Origin: Ww85 sp963745765
GTDB lineage: Bacteria > Desulfobacterota > Desulfobulbia > Desulfobulbales > Desulfocapsaceae
Direction: 5' to 3'
Assembly: GCA_963745765.1 (NCBI GenBank)
Contig: CAVUYQ010000016.1
Span: 1-64,000, forward strand
Length of the DNA stretch: 64,000 nucleotides
The notes under the pieces were generated by a model that was not told where the DNA came from, did not search any database, and was given only the letters and a program-made list of their open reading frames with translations. Below, piece by piece: positions 43,602 to 53,220 of the stretch; position 1 is the stretch's first letter; each line of letters starts with the position of its first letter. The position numbers and the translations under genes are program-made.

Positions 43602-44447
43602 TTACTGATTTCTTTTCACCGGCAATGACGGCAAAAGTAATTCCTGTGTTGAAGGTTTAATCTTGCCGTAGGCCAGTTGGCTGGTTGCGGAGTCCCGAAA
43701 AACATATTTTTTCGAATGTACGTCGATAATCGGTGGTCGCCGATTGATCTCGAAATAGTCGAAGCCCTCTTTCAGATTCATCCAGAACGACAGCCACGGT
43801 GAATTCCTGTGGGCAGCCAGGTTTTGCGTGGTCAGGCGAAACGGAAAGATATGTACCTGGAAAAAATCTTGTCCCGATGTTAGGGCTTGATCCACAAGGG
43901 TATAGATTTCATCCATATAGTAATCTGTCATGGCAAAACAGCCGATAGATGAACAGCGGCCGTGAACCATCAGGGCATCACCCGTACGTTCATGGGCCTG
44001 ATCGTAGTTATTCGGGTAACCAAGATTAAAGGCCAGATGATATTTGCTGAGCGGGTTCATCTGGCTGGCTCCAACCTGGTAGAAGCCTTCTGGGCTCTGG
44101 TGATCACCCTGCTCTCTTTTTGGTCCGAGTGTGCCTGAGTGATGACAGATAATAAATGTTTTGTAGAGCTTAAAGGTTTTGTCTTCTGTGCCCAGCCAGA
44201 GCTCAAGTTCTTTTGATTGCTTGAATATTCTGATAAAAACGGGGCTGCCGATGCTGAGATGCTTCAGGGCGAGATTTTTTTTTATGCGAGGTAAGGAGCG
44301 TTGGCAGGCGGCGACGGTTCGCTCACTGCCGGAAAGAGAAATTGCCGTGTTCTCAGAAGCAGACGATTCTGAGATGAACAGAAGCGGAACTATTTGTAAG
44401 AGAGAAAAAAGACATCTGATCAAATCGGTTGAAACAAACTTTAGCAT
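43602..44447 (-). CDS. Secreted L,D-transpeptidase family protein (YafK-like)
   Basis: A 281-residue exported protein of the YkuD fold. The active site HGRCSSIGCFAMTDYYMDEI is near residue 166, with the catalytic Cys in SIGCF; KREQGDHQSPEGFYQVG and PLSKYHLAFNLGYPN precede it. These enzymes act on peptidoglycan cross-links or on lipoprotein attachment. It carries an N-terminal hydrophobic segment (CLFSLLQIVPLLFIS). Divergently oriented from the PHP gene. Confidence 0.88.
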   Translation of the reverse strand: MLKFVSTDLIRCLFSLLQIVPLLFISESSASENTAISLSGSERTVAACQRSLPRIKKNLALKHLSIGSPVFIRIFKQSKELELWLGTEDKTFKLYKTFIICHHSGTLGPKREQGDHQSPEGFYQVGASQMNPLSKYHLAFNLGYPNNYDQAHERTGDALMVHGRCSSIGCFAMTDYYMDEIYTLVDQALTSGQDFFQVHIFPFRLTTQNLAAHRNSPWLSFWMNLKEGFDYFEINRRPPIIDVHSKKYVFRDSATSQLAYGKIKPSTQELLLPSLPVKRNQ

Positions 44448-44708
44448 GGGAAGGCAGGAACCTGTTTGTCAGCGATGAAAGACGCGAATACCGCCAGAGG
44501 CAGCCGAGTAACTGTGCGCTCTACTTTAAAAAGAGATCATCTAAGATGCAAGCTAATCGTTGCATGTTTTTTCGGCATCGCTGTTGGTGCTGCAATTGAT
44601 TAGCCAGCCATTTGAAGTTATGTTATGACTATGTTATCGAAATGAAAAACAAAGCAATGAATACCAGGAGTCAGTTTATCTTGTCTGTTGAGGAAAGGGT
44701 ATGCCAAT

Positions 44709-45575
44709 ATGATTGATCTACATCTGCATTCAACCTTTTCAGATGGGACCCTGACCCCCGGGGAGCTTGTTCGCATGGCATCGGAAAAGGGGCTGAGCGC
44801 CATTTCCATCACGGATCACGATACGGCTGACGGAACCGAGGATGCACTCAGCGAAGGATTGTCTTGTGGTGTTAGAATTATTCCGGGAGTGGAATTGAGT
44901 GTCTACCATGATGATGTACATTTCCACCTGTTGGGTTATAATTTTGATCATACCTCCAGCGGACTCAGGAAAGGTCTTGAGCTGCTTCAGCAATCGAGAA
45001 ATGAAAGAAACAGACAGATTTTACTGAAATTACAGAATCTGGGTTTTGCTCTATCTGAAAATGAACTGCTCGCCTTTTCACCTGTCGGGCAGACAGGACG
45101 GCCTCACATTGCACAGCTGCTCGTCGAGAAGAAGATTGTTAAAACGATCAACGAGGCCTTCACCTACTATTTGAGAAAAGGAGCCTGTGCCTATGTTTCA
45201 CGCTTCATTTTTAGCTTCCGGGAGGCAATCACGCTTCTCCATGATGCCGGGGGACTTGCTGTATTGGCTCATCCGGCACAGATCACCTATTCCATCGACA
45301 ACCTACGAGGTTTGTTGCGTGAACTCGTCGGACTGGGACTTGACGGAGTAGAAGTGATCTATCCGAGCCAGAACGGCTCATTCAGAAAAAAACTGGGATC
45401 AGTTGCGTCGGCATATGGACTTCTTGAAACGGGAGGGAGTGATTATCACGGCGACATTCGATGCGGTACTTCAATGGCTGGAGGAAAAGATGTCCGGGTG
45501 CCGGATTCGGTTATTGATAGAATTGATGAACTGAGCCAGAAGAAAAACAGAAAAAAGGAAATGGAACAGCCATGA
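44709..45575 (+). CDS. PHP-domain phosphoesterase (RNase AM/YciV-like)
   Basis: A 288-residue PHP protein. The metal-binding pattern is clear: IDLHLHSTFSDGT at the N-terminus, ITDHDTADG, PGVELSVYHDDVHFHLLGYN, LAVLAHPAQ and TGGSDYHGD near the end. Such enzymes remove nucleotides from RNA 5' ends or 3',5'-bisphosphates. The ATG at 44709 is chosen for its distance from AGGAAAGGG and for beginning the HLH strand directly; a TTG seven codons upstream is the alternative. Its stop overlaps the start of the response-regulator gene. Confidence 0.9.
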   Translation: MIDLHLHSTFSDGTLTPGELVRMASEKGLSAISITDHDTADGTEDALSEGLSCGVRIIPGVELSVYHDDVHFHLLGYNFDHTSSGLRKGLELLQQSRNERNRQILLKLQNLGFALSENELLAFSPVGQTGRPHIAQLLVEKKIVKTINEAFTYYLRKGACAYVSRFIFSFREAITLLHDAGGLAVLAHPAQITYSIDNLRGLLRELVGLGLDGVEVIYPSQNGSFRKKLGSVASAYGLLETGGSDYHGDIRCGTSMAGGKDVRVPDSVIDRIDELSQKKNRKKEMEQP

Positions 45576-46966
45576 CTATGAACACCATTCTCATCGTTGA
45601 CGATGAACCTAACTATCTTGTTGTCCTATCCGAACTTCTCAGAGATGAAGGCTTTGAGGTCTTTACTGCGCCGGGTGGAAAAGAGGCCCTCGATATTGTC
45701 AAAGAGGTCGATCTTGACCTGGTGATCACCGATATGCAGATGCCCGGTATGGACGGAATGCAGCTGCTGCAGGAAATAAAAAAAATTTATAAGGATATGC
45801 CGATTGTCATTATCACGGCCTATGCAGAGGTGGATAAGGCCGTAGCAGCCATGCAGGCAGGTGCTTTCAGCTATCTTGCCAAACCGTTCTCAAATGCTGA
45901 GCTGATTGTTACCATAAATAAGGCGGTAAACCATTACGCATTGATCCTTGAAAACAGTCGTCTCAGGCGTGAGATGAAACAGCGGGATAGCTTCAGCGGT
46001 ATGGTTGGAAAGAATCCACGCATGCAGCAGGTTTACGAACTGATCGAAAAGGTTGCCCCGACCCCTGCCTCCGTTCTGATCACCGGTGACAGTGGTACCG
46101 GGAAAGAACTGGTTGCCAAGGCCATTCATTATAACAGTCCTCGTGAACCATTTCCGTTTATCACGGTGAATTGCGCTGCGCTCGCCGACAATCTGCTGGA
46201 GAGTGAACTGTTCGGTCATGAGAAAGGTGCCTTTACCGGTGCTGCATCGATGCGCAAAGGAAGATTTGAGCTGGCCAATAAAGGCACTATCTTCCTTGAT
46301 GAAATCGGTGAAATTCCCCTTGCCCTGCAGTCAAAACTGCTGCGAATACTGCAGGAAAAAAGTTTTGAACGTGTAGGGGGGGGCAGCACGCTGACCGTAG
46401 ATGTTCGGATTATCAGTGCTACAAACAAGGATTTGAAAGAAGAAGTACTGCAGGGACGCTTCCGGGAGGACCTTTTCTACCGGCTCAATGTTATCCATGT
46501 CGGTCTGCCAGCCTTGCGCGACCGGATGGATGACCTGCCGCAGCTTGTTGCATTTTTCGTAAAAAAATGCTCCGTAAACCTGAACAATGAGCTTCTCGAC
46601 ATTTCACCCGATGCGTTGCGTCTGATGATGAACCTGCCGTGGGAGGGGAATGTCAGGGAATTGGAAAACACCATCGAACGTGCGGCAATTCTCTGTAACA
46701 ATAATTTGATTGAGCCTCAGGATGTGCAGCCGGAAACGATATCTATCGATAAGACCGCCACATGGACCCAGGAGTTTGATGTGCTTCGGTTGATCCCTGA
46801 CACCGTAGAACTCAATGATGTCCTCTACACGGTTGAGGAGAAACTTCTTTTACGGGCCCTGGAGGATACCGGCTATGTACAGGCACGGGCGGCGGAGCGC
46901 CTCGGCATAACAAAAAGCCTGCTCCAGTACAAGATGAAAAAGTACGGGATAAAGAAGCAGAAATAG
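45572..46966 (+). CDS. NtrC-family sigma-54 response regulator
   Basis: A 464-residue three-domain activator. The receiver domain has the phospho-acceptor in DLVITDMQMPGMDG near residue 53 and the Lys in YLAKPF. The AAA+ domain has GDSGTGKELVAK near residue 171, the sigma-54 contact loop GAFTGA near 222 and LDEIGEIPLALQSKLLR. A Fis-type helix-turn-helix ends it (AAERLGITKSLLQYKMKKYG). No histidine kinase gene lies beside it. The start overlaps the PHP stop by four bases. Confidence 0.96.
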   Translation: MTMNTILIVDDEPNYLVVLSELLRDEGFEVFTAPGGKEALDIVKEVDLDLVITDMQMPGMDGMQLLQEIKKIYKDMPIVIITAYAEVDKAVAAMQAGAFSYLAKPFSNAELIVTINKAVNHYALILENSRLRREMKQRDSFSGMVGKNPRMQQVYELIEKVAPTPASVLITGDSGTGKELVAKAIHYNSPREPFPFITVNCAALADNLLESELFGHEKGAFTGAASMRKGRFELANKGTIFLDEIGEIPLALQSKLLRILQEKSFERVGGGSTLTVDVRIISATNKDLKEEVLQGRFREDLFYRLNVIHVGLPALRDRMDDLPQLVAFFVKKCSVNLNNELLDISPDALRLMMNLPWEGNVRELENTIERAAILCNNNLIEPQDVQPETISIDKTATWTQEFDVLRLIPDTVELNDVLYTVEEKLLLRALEDTGYVQARAAERLGITKSLLQYKMKKYGIKKQK

Positions 46967-46977
46967 CTTTGGAGGCT

Positions 46978-47772
46978 TTAATCGTTACTTCCCCATTTAA
47001 GCTTGTTCCGCAGTATGGTGAAATAATCACGCCGGCTTGAGGATATCAACTGAAGTGTATGTTCGGCAGCCTGGACTTCCAGCACATCATCTTTTTTCAT
47101 TTCCCAGGCTTCCTGTCCATCAATAATGATCCTGGCCTTAAAGGCGGGGTCAGCAGAAATAAATCGTGATGTGATCACCTTGTCGGGTGGCAGGATGATT
47201 GGTCGACTGCTCAGCATAAATGGACAGATGGGAGTAACAAGAATAGTCTGAAGTCCGGGATGCACCAGCGGGCCTCCTGCCGATAGATTGTAAGCGGTTG
47301 AGCCTGTAGGCGTGGAGATTATCAGGCCGTCGGCTTTATAGGTGGTTATATGGTCGCCATTCGCCTCGGTGTAGAGGTGGAGCAGTCTGTCGGCGGCATT
47401 CTTGGTGATCACGACCTCGTTGAGAGCATAGCGATACCCCTTCCGGCTGCCCTGCCTGACCAATCTGGCCTTAAGCATTAAACGCGGTTCCATCGTAACA
47501 GAGCTGTCCAGAAGCTCTGCCAGGGCCGTTTCACTCTCGTCTTCGGTGAGTTCCGTGAGAAATCCAAGATTACCGAGGTTGATGCCTATGACGGGAATGC
47601 CATAGCGGGCTGCGGTTTCAGCCACATGCAGCAGGGTCCCGTCACCGCCGAGAATGATAAGAATGTCGAGGTCGGGGAAAATCTGGTCAAGAACCGTTCT
47701 GATGCCGCGGTCGCCGAGCCACCGGGTAAGTCTTTCGGCGCAGTGAATGGCCTCTTGGTGGCCTTTTTTCAT
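46978..47772 (-). CDS. nadK: NAD kinase, N-terminus uncertain
   Basis: A 264-residue NAD kinase that makes NADP from NAD and ATP. The catalytic ILGGDGTLLHVAE is near residue 40, followed by GINLGNLGFLTEL, ALNEVVI and ADGLIISTPTGSTAYNLSAGG. The ATG at 47772 leaves out the first beta strand of the fold. In the next frame an ATG at 47809 opens MTKLTIRQAGIIHEK and would join this frame if the six-base run at 47764-47769 had five bases. A homopolymer error is therefore likely, and the native protein is about 276 residues. It is 27 bases downstream of proC. Confidence 0.93.
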   Translation of the reverse strand: MKKGHQEAIHCAERLTRWLGDRGIRTVLDQIFPDLDILIILGGDGTLLHVAETAARYGIPVIGINLGNLGFLTELTEDESETALAELLDSSVTMEPRLMLKARLVRQGSRKGYRYALNEVVITKNAADRLLHLYTEANGDHITTYKADGLIISTPTGSTAYNLSAGGPLVHPGLQTILVTPICPFMLSSRPIILPPDKVITSRFISADPAFKARIIIDGQEAWEMKKDDVLEVQAAEHTLQLISSSRRDYFTILRNKLKWGSND

Positions 47773-47835
47773 GAATAATACCGGCCTGCCTGATCGTTAG
47801 CTTGGTCATGAGTTATGCCTGTTCAACCAGTGTGG

Positions 47836-48648
47836 TCAACTGCTGCCAAGTTCATGAGAGCGCTTGCAGGAAGCCTCGACCGCATCCATGACAATCCCGT
47901 TAAAACCAGACTTTTCAAGAACGTGAAGAGCACTTATGGTTGTGCCGCCCGGCGAGGTAACCTGGGCGCGAAGGACAGCCGGATGTTTTTTCGATTCCAG
48001 CAGCAATTTCACAGATCCCAATACTGTCTGCACGGCCAGCGCTTCGGCTACATCCTTGCTAAGCCCAACCTTAATGCCTCCATCAATAAGAGCCTCAATA
48101 AATGAGAAGACATAGGCCGGACCGGAACCGCTGAGGCCGGTAACCGCATCCATGAGTCTTTCTTCAACGATAGTGGTGGTACCGATGGCTGAAAACAGCT
48201 TGTCAGCAAAGGCAAGATCCTTGTCTGATACGTTCTTGTTTCTGCAGAGTGCGGATGCTGCTTGAAGAACAAGGGCGGGCGTGTTCGGCATGACACGGAT
48301 GACCGGTATATCTGCAGTGCCGAGCCTGTCGGAGTAAAATGACAGGGGCAGCCCTGCGGCGATGGTAATAATGACCTGAGCAGAAAGAAGAGGTTTGAGC
48401 TCGTCAAGTACGGTTGACATCACCTGCGGTTTGACAGCCAGAACAATAAAATCACAGTGCTTTACCGTGTCTGATGCTGATGATGAGCAGGTGACTGAAT
48501 AGGTCTCTTCCAGAAAACGCCGGCGTTGAGCAACAGGTTCAACGATTCTGACCTGTTCGGCGATCAGAATACCGGCGTGAAGCAGCCCCCTGACCAGGGC
48601 TTCAGCCATTTGCCCTCCGCCGATAAATCCGATAGTTTTTGACATCAT
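47836..48648 (-). CDS. proC: Pyrroline-5-carboxylate reductase
   Basis: A 270-residue NADP-dependent enzyme that makes proline. N-terminal TIGFIGGGQMAEALVRGLL is the nucleotide site; IRVMPNTPALV and AVTGLSGSGPAYVFSFIEAL are the family signatures, and VTSPGGTTISALHVLE ends the catalytic domain. A second ATG one codon later is equally possible. It precedes nadK on the same strand. Confidence 0.95.
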   Translation of the reverse strand: MMSKTIGFIGGGQMAEALVRGLLHAGILIAEQVRIVEPVAQRRRFLEETYSVTCSSSASDTVKHCDFIVLAVKPQVMSTVLDELKPLLSAQVIITIAAGLPLSFYSDRLGTADIPVIRVMPNTPALVLQAASALCRNKNVSDKDLAFADKLFSAIGTTTIVEERLMDAVTGLSGSGPAYVFSFIEALIDGGIKVGLSKDVAEALAVQTVLGSVKLLLESKKHPAVLRAQVTSPGGTTISALHVLEKSGFNGIVMDAVEASCKRSHELGSS

Positions 48649-48822
48649 TTTTTCCCGTTGTATGATTTTAAGGACAATGTGTATTAATATTGCTATGCTA
48701 ACGTGCCCAAAGGATAAACTTCAAGGTGGCCTATAGCCTTTATACACAACGATTGAAAAGTTGTCATTGCCTTTAAACAGCAGACAAATAGCCTGTAAAA
48801 CTTATGAATTTGAGAGGTAAAA

Positions 48823-48993
48823 ATGATTAATAAAGAATTGCTGGATATTCTCGCCTGTCCTCAATGCAAAGGGCCGGTTACTCTTAAAGAGGATCAGAGC
48901 GGACTTACCTGTGAAAAATGTCTTCTCTTTTACGAGATTATAGATGATATCCCGATCATGCTTATAGATAAAGCAATACCGATCGATAATTAA
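48823..48993 (+). CDS. Trm112/YcaR-like zinc protein
   Basis: A 56-residue protein. It begins INKELLDILACPQCKGPVTL, the Trm112-like pattern, with a second knuckle CEKCLLFYEIIDDIPIML. The two CxxC pairs should bind one zinc. Such proteins are small activator-like or chaperone-like subunits found by lipid A and tRNA-modification genes. GAGAGGT precedes the ATG. The stop abuts a large palindromic repeat. Confidence 0.88.
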   Translation: MINKELLDILACPQCKGPVTLKEDQSGLTCEKCLLFYEIIDDIPIMLIDKAIPIDN

Positions 48994-48994
48994 C

Positions 48995-49139
48995 GGGTAC
49001 CTTGCAAAATGAGGATTTTGGTTCAAAATCAAGGCACGTGTGAATATTTTTCCGCAGGCATATACCGGATATTCCGAGGATAAAATATTCGCACGTAACG
49101 CAGAGTTGGGGGCCAAAAGACAATTTTTCAAGGTAGCCC
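48995..49139. repeat. Long imperfect palindrome, dispersed-repeat candidate
   Basis: A 145-bp segment whose halves are inverted copies over about 60 bases each. GGGTACCTTGCAAAAT at the left end mirrors ATTTTTCAAGGTAGCCC at the right, and CGTGTGAATATTTT mirrors AAAATATTCGCACG closer to the centre. It contains no ORF. From memory, similar palindromes are abundant in some deltaproteobacterial genomes, but only one copy is seen here. The remainder of the gap to 49349 (about 210 bases) shows nothing else. Confidence 0.7.
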
Positions 49140-49349
49140 AATGTCTGTCCATAAATGGAGGGTGCAGGGGAAAACAATCATGTCTTAATGAGGGAATTTA
49201 ATTATTGCTATTATTGGCAACTGTTTACAGGAATAGCTTTGCCTCATTTCCGCTACACTATTCCATCATCAGGTCATATTGGCATGCTCAAATAATGATT
49301 ATCAAAACGCATTATTATAACTGTTTCAGAAAAATCGGGAGAACAGGTT

Positions 49350-51071
49350 ATGGTATCGGACGATAGCAGGGGACCCTTATTCACACAATATATCGAGAAA
49401 AACAACCACAAAAACAGTGACTATTTTGGTCTCTTGCGAGAACTTCTGAAACGAAGAACAGCCGGTGAGGATGGTATTGAAGACGCTATCACAGAGGTCT
49501 ATGATCTCTTGAGAGATGAGATCGTAACGAACAATGATGCGCCCTCTTCACTGATATCCTTTGGTACTTCAGGCTGGCGGGGCATTCTTGGAAAAGACGT
49601 GACCGTCAGATCCGTTCGCTGTGTGACGACCGCTATCATCAGGTTATATCAATCGCTGCAGGCAAAACCTGAACTCGGCAGTTATCTTGGCGTTTCATCG
49701 CTTCAGGAGGCACAGCAACGCGGCTGTCTCATTGGGCACGATAATCGTTTCGGGGGTGAACTGTTTGCACGCGCCGTTGCCGATATTCTGCAGAGAAATG
49801 GATTCAAGGTCTATTACTGCGGAGAATCAACGACGGGAGTACTCTCTGCCGCTCTGCTGGAATTAAAAGCCGCTTTTTCTGTTAATCTCACGCCTTCCCA
49901 TAATCCTCTCGATTATGGGGGATACAAGTATAACGCCGCCGACGGCGGTCCAGCTGCCTCAGAACTCACTTCCCTGATCACGACCTATGCTCGTGAAGAA
50001 ATTGAAAAAAAAGATAGCGCGGAAGCAAAAAACGCATCATCGCCTGCAATTCCCCGGGAGATTGACTCTCTCGGTCTCTGGCAGCAGCTTGTTGTCTCCG
50101 GGAAAGAAATACATGGCCTTGATTATCATGAAATCCTGAGGAAGGTATCAGACAATCCTGATATCACCGTCGTGATAGATGCGGTGCACGGTGCCAGCCG
50201 GATCCATCTCAACCGTTTGCTGGGAGCGGCAGTGACTCGGTTGCATATCCTGCGAGGGGAAGCAGATGTGACTTTTGGCGGCATCGCTCCGGAACCTTCA
50301 TCGGTGAACATGAAGGGCGTAGTCGATCTGCTGTCGGTTTCCGGTAAAAAGTTGAGGCTGGGGGCCATCATCGATCCTGATGCCGACAGGATCCGCTTTA
50401 CTGATGGCCTGACCGAGATCAGCATGAATCAGTTCGGTGCCATGGCCTACCATTTCCTGCATGTATATAAGAAGAAGCACGGCATGGTGGCCAAGACGGT
50501 GGCTACTTCCAATTTTGCCAATGCTGTCGCCAGGGATCTCGGTGAGAAGGTTTTTGAAACCAGGGTGGGATTCAAGGAATTCAAACCGGTAGTGGGCAAG
50601 GCTCTGGTCTGTTTCGAGGAATCTGACGGTATTTCAATTATCGGTCACACCCCGGAAAAGGATGCCTACATCGGTCTGTTGCTTGCTCTTGATATGGTCA
50701 TGACAACCGGCATGAATCTCGGGGAGTATAAACGGAAAGTCGAGCAGGAGCATGGAGCATATTATCCTGACAGGGATGGTGTTGCAGTAAGTATGAAGGG
50801 AGATGAATTGCAGACAGCACTTGCCCGTCTTCAGAAATATGGAGAGGGATCTTCTGTTTCGGTCGGCGATGAAGAGAAATTAATCAGTGAGGTTATATCA
50901 ATTGATGGCCGCAAGATGATTTTTGAAGACGGTTCCTGGCTGATGATCAGGCCCTCGGGAACTGAACCAAAAGTCAGATTTTACGTGGAATCAAGATCAG
51001 CTGACGGAACCGGTAAACTCGTCGGTGCTGCCCGGAGTATGCTCCGGGAGGTTGGTCTGCTTGATGCGTAG
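49350..51071 (+). CDS. Phosphoglucomutase/phosphomannomutase-family protein
   Basis: A 573-residue alpha-D-phosphohexomutase, longer than the bacterial PMM/PGM average because of an extended N-terminus and inserts. The active-site Ser lies in LTPSHNPLDYGG near residue 190, the metal loop is DPDADRIRF, and the phosphate-binding loop MIRPSGTEPKVRF is near the C-terminus. ISFGTSGWRGIL opens domain 1. It interconverts sugar-1- and 6-phosphates for glycogen or envelope glycans; which sugar is not decided. It stands alone. Confidence 0.9.
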   Translation: MVSDDSRGPLFTQYIEKNNHKNSDYFGLLRELLKRRTAGEDGIEDAITEVYDLLRDEIVTNNDAPSSLISFGTSGWRGILGKDVTVRSVRCVTTAIIRLYQSLQAKPELGSYLGVSSLQEAQQRGCLIGHDNRFGGELFARAVADILQRNGFKVYYCGESTTGVLSAALLELKAAFSVNLTPSHNPLDYGGYKYNAADGGPAASELTSLITTYAREEIEKKDSAEAKNASSPAIPREIDSLGLWQQLVVSGKEIHGLDYHEILRKVSDNPDITVVIDAVHGASRIHLNRLLGAAVTRLHILRGEADVTFGGIAPEPSSVNMKGVVDLLSVSGKKLRLGAIIDPDADRIRFTDGLTEISMNQFGAMAYHFLHVYKKKHGMVAKTVATSNFANAVARDLGEKVFETRVGFKEFKPVVGKALVCFEESDGISIIGHTPEKDAYIGLLLALDMVMTTGMNLGEYKRKVEQEHGAYYPDRDGVAVSMKGDELQTALARLQKYGEGSSVSVGDEEKLISEVISIDGRKMIFEDGSWLMIRPSGTEPKVRFYVESRSADGTGKLVGAARSMLREVGLLDA

Positions 51072-51205
51072 CCGGCCGGAAACAATTATTGCAACACCGA
51101 CGCCAAACGATTGGTCGGCCGGGCGTTGCAAATGAGCTGTCCGTTCTTATTGTCATTTGTCACAGGCAGCACATACAACAACATCATCATCGAGTGGAGC
51201 ACTTT

Positions 51206-52039
51206 ATGTGGGAATATACGGACAAGGTAACTGAGTACTTTCATAATCCCCGCAATGTCGGGCAGATAGAAAATGCCAATGGTGTCGGGGATGTCGGTTC
51301 TCTGGCCTGCGGGGACGCCCTCAGGCTCAGCCTGAAAATAGAAAATAATGTCATCACCGATGCCAAGTTCAAAACATTTGGCTGTGCAAGCGCGATTGCC
51401 TCCTCTTCGGCACTAACTGAAATGGTGAAAGGCATGACGGTTGATGAGGCAGAAAAGATCACCAATGAAGATATTGCTGATTTTCTGGGAGGCTTGCCAA
51501 AGGAAAAAATGCATTGTTCGGTCATGGGAAGAGAAGCCCTGGAAGCAGCTATTGCTGATTATCGCGGCTTGAGCCTGCCTATGGCTGAGGGCGAGGTCGT
51601 TTGCGATTGCTTCGGGGTGACCGATCTTGAAGTAATTCGTGCGATCAAGGAATCGAATCTGCATTCAGTCGAGGAGATTACCAATTTCACCAAGGCAGGG
51701 GGCGGGTGCGGGAAATGTGAAGATCGCCTGGCAGAGATTCTCAGAGCGACGATTTCAGAAGGATTAAAAATAGTTTCGGTCAAGCACAAATCAAAGCGGA
51801 TGACCACGCTGCAGAAAATCAAAAAGATAGAAGATGTTCTCGAACGCGAGATCCGGCCAAGCCTGAAAATGGATGGCGGTGACATTGAACTCATCGATGT
51901 GGATGGTGATTTCGTCATTGTTTCGCTGCGGGGACATTGCACGGACTGTTTCAAATCCCAGACGACAATCAAAGAATATGTCGAAAAGAAATTGCGTGAG
52001 CAGGTGCTCGACACCTTGATTGTGGAGGAAGACAAATAA
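51206..52039 (+). CDS. nifU: Iron-sulfur scaffold protein NifU
   Basis: A 277-residue three-domain scaffold. The IscU-like N domain has its three cysteines in SLACGDALRL, TFGCASAIASSS and KMHCSVMG. The central [2Fe-2S] domain has VVCDCFGVTD and GGGCGKCEDR. The C-terminal Nfu domain has MDGGDIELIDVDGD and GHCTDCFKS. It assembles clusters with NifS. The ATG at 51206 is chosen over an upstream start 39 codons away since GGAG precedes it and it begins the IscU fold (WEYTDKVTEYFHNPRNVG). The stop overlaps the nifS start (TAATG). Confidence 0.96.
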   Translation: MWEYTDKVTEYFHNPRNVGQIENANGVGDVGSLACGDALRLSLKIENNVITDAKFKTFGCASAIASSSALTEMVKGMTVDEAEKITNEDIADFLGGLPKEKMHCSVMGREALEAAIADYRGLSLPMAEGEVVCDCFGVTDLEVIRAIKESNLHSVEEITNFTKAGGGCGKCEDRLAEILRATISEGLKIVSVKHKSKRMTTLQKIKKIEDVLEREIRPSLKMDGGDIELIDVDGDFVIVSLRGHCTDCFKSQTTIKEYVEKKLREQVLDTLIVEEDK

Positions 52040-53220
52040 TGGGAACTGCAGACAATGTAGTCTATATGGATAATAACGCTACTACTGCGGTAGCTCCTGA
52101 AGTCCTTGAAGCGATGCCGCCTTACCTGGAAAAGTATTATGGTAATCCGTCAAGCATGCATTCTTTTGGCGGTCAGGTTGGCAGTGCAATAGCAAAGGCA
52201 CGGCAGTCTGTCGCCACGCTTCTCGGCTGTGACCCTGAAGAGGTCATTTTCACGAGTTGCGGCACGGAAAGTGATTCGACGGCTATCCTCTCAGCCCTTC
52301 GCGCCAATCCGGAGAGAAGACATATCGTGACAACCAGGGTCGAACATCCTGCCGTTAAGAATCTCTGCGAGAACATCAGCACCTTCACCGGACATAAATA
52401 CCGTTTGACGATGTTGAAGGTGTCTGAAGAGGGCATGGTGGATATGGAAGAATATTTATCTGCTCTTTCAGAAGATACCGCGATTGTCAGCATGATGTGG
52501 GCCAACAACGAAACAGGGGTGATCTTTCCGATTGCGGAAATGGCCCGGATTGCCAAGGATCGTGGTATCCTTTTTCATACCGATGCCGTCCAGGCAGTTG
52601 GTAAAATTCCCATCGACCTATCAGGGCTTGATGTCGATTTCCTTTCACTTTCCGGGCATAAACTGCATGCTCCCAAAGGTGTTGGGGTTCTCTATGTTAA
52701 GCGTGGGACAGCTTTTTCGCCGTTCATAGCAGGCGGGCATCAGGAACATGGGCGCCGTGCCGGTACGGAGAACGTTGCGTCAATCGTAGCTCTTGGCCGT
52801 GCCTGTGACCTCGCGCAGGAAAAAATGGCAGAGGAGAATAACCGGGTGAGAAGGTTGCGCGACAAGCTTGAAGAAGGATTACTTAGTTCCATACCCAAAT
52901 CCCTGTTGAACGGCCACAAGCAGCAGCGACTGCCGAATACTGCCAATATCAGTTTTGAATATGTTGAAGGAGAGGCAATTCTTTTACATATGAATCGTTT
53001 TAATATATGTGCATCATCTGGATCTGCCTGTACTTCCGGGTCGCTTGAGCCGTCTCATGTGCTGCGCGCCATGGGGGTCCCCTTTACCGCAGCTCATGGC
53101 TCCATACGATTTTCACTCAGTGTCTATAATACTGAAGAGGAAATAGATTTTGTTCTTGAAAAAATGCCCGGGATTATTGCCAACCTCAGAGAAATGTCAC
53201 CCTTCTGGCCCGGAGATTGA
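52039..53220 (+). CDS. nifS: Cysteine desulfurase NifS
   Basis: A 393-residue PLP enzyme that moves sulfur from cysteine to the NifU scaffold. It has VYMDNNATTAVAPEV at the N-terminus, HTDAVQAVGKIPIDL, the PLP lysine in SLSGHKLHAPKG near residue 205, and the catalytic cysteine in SSGSACTSGSLEPSH near 328. The start overlaps the nifU stop, so the pair is translationally coupled. No nitrogenase gene is in the window; in such anaerobes this pair is a general cluster-assembly system. Confidence 0.96.
   Translation: MGTADNVVYMDNNATTAVAPEVLEAMPPYLEKYYGNPSSMHSFGGQVGSAIAKARQSVATLLGCDPEEVIFTSCGTESDSTAILSALRANPERRHIVTTRVEHPAVKNLCENISTFTGHKYRLTMLKVSEEGMVDMEEYLSALSEDTAIVSMMWANNETGVIFPIAEMARIAKDRGILFHTDAVQAVGKIPIDLSGLDVDFLSLSGHKLHAPKGVGVLYVKRGTAFSPFIAGGHQEHGRRAGTENVASIVALGRACDLAQEKMAEENNRVRRLRDKLEEGLLSSIPKSLLNGHKQQRLPNTANISFEYVEGEAILLHMNRFNICASSGSACTSGSLEPSHVLRAMGVPFTAAHGSIRFSLSVYNTEEEIDFVLEKMPGIIANLREMSPFWPGD

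Noticed and set aside
44543..44573. Terminator on the plus strand (ATGCAA/TTGCAT stem with a T-run)
   Set aside because: No gene or likely transcript lies upstream on that strand; the short AT-rich stem is probably chance.
51089..51130. Terminator-like palindrome TTGCAAC/GTTGCAA between the phosphohexomutase and nifU genes
   Set aside because: It forms a hairpin but no T-run follows on either strand; no regulator site could be assigned.
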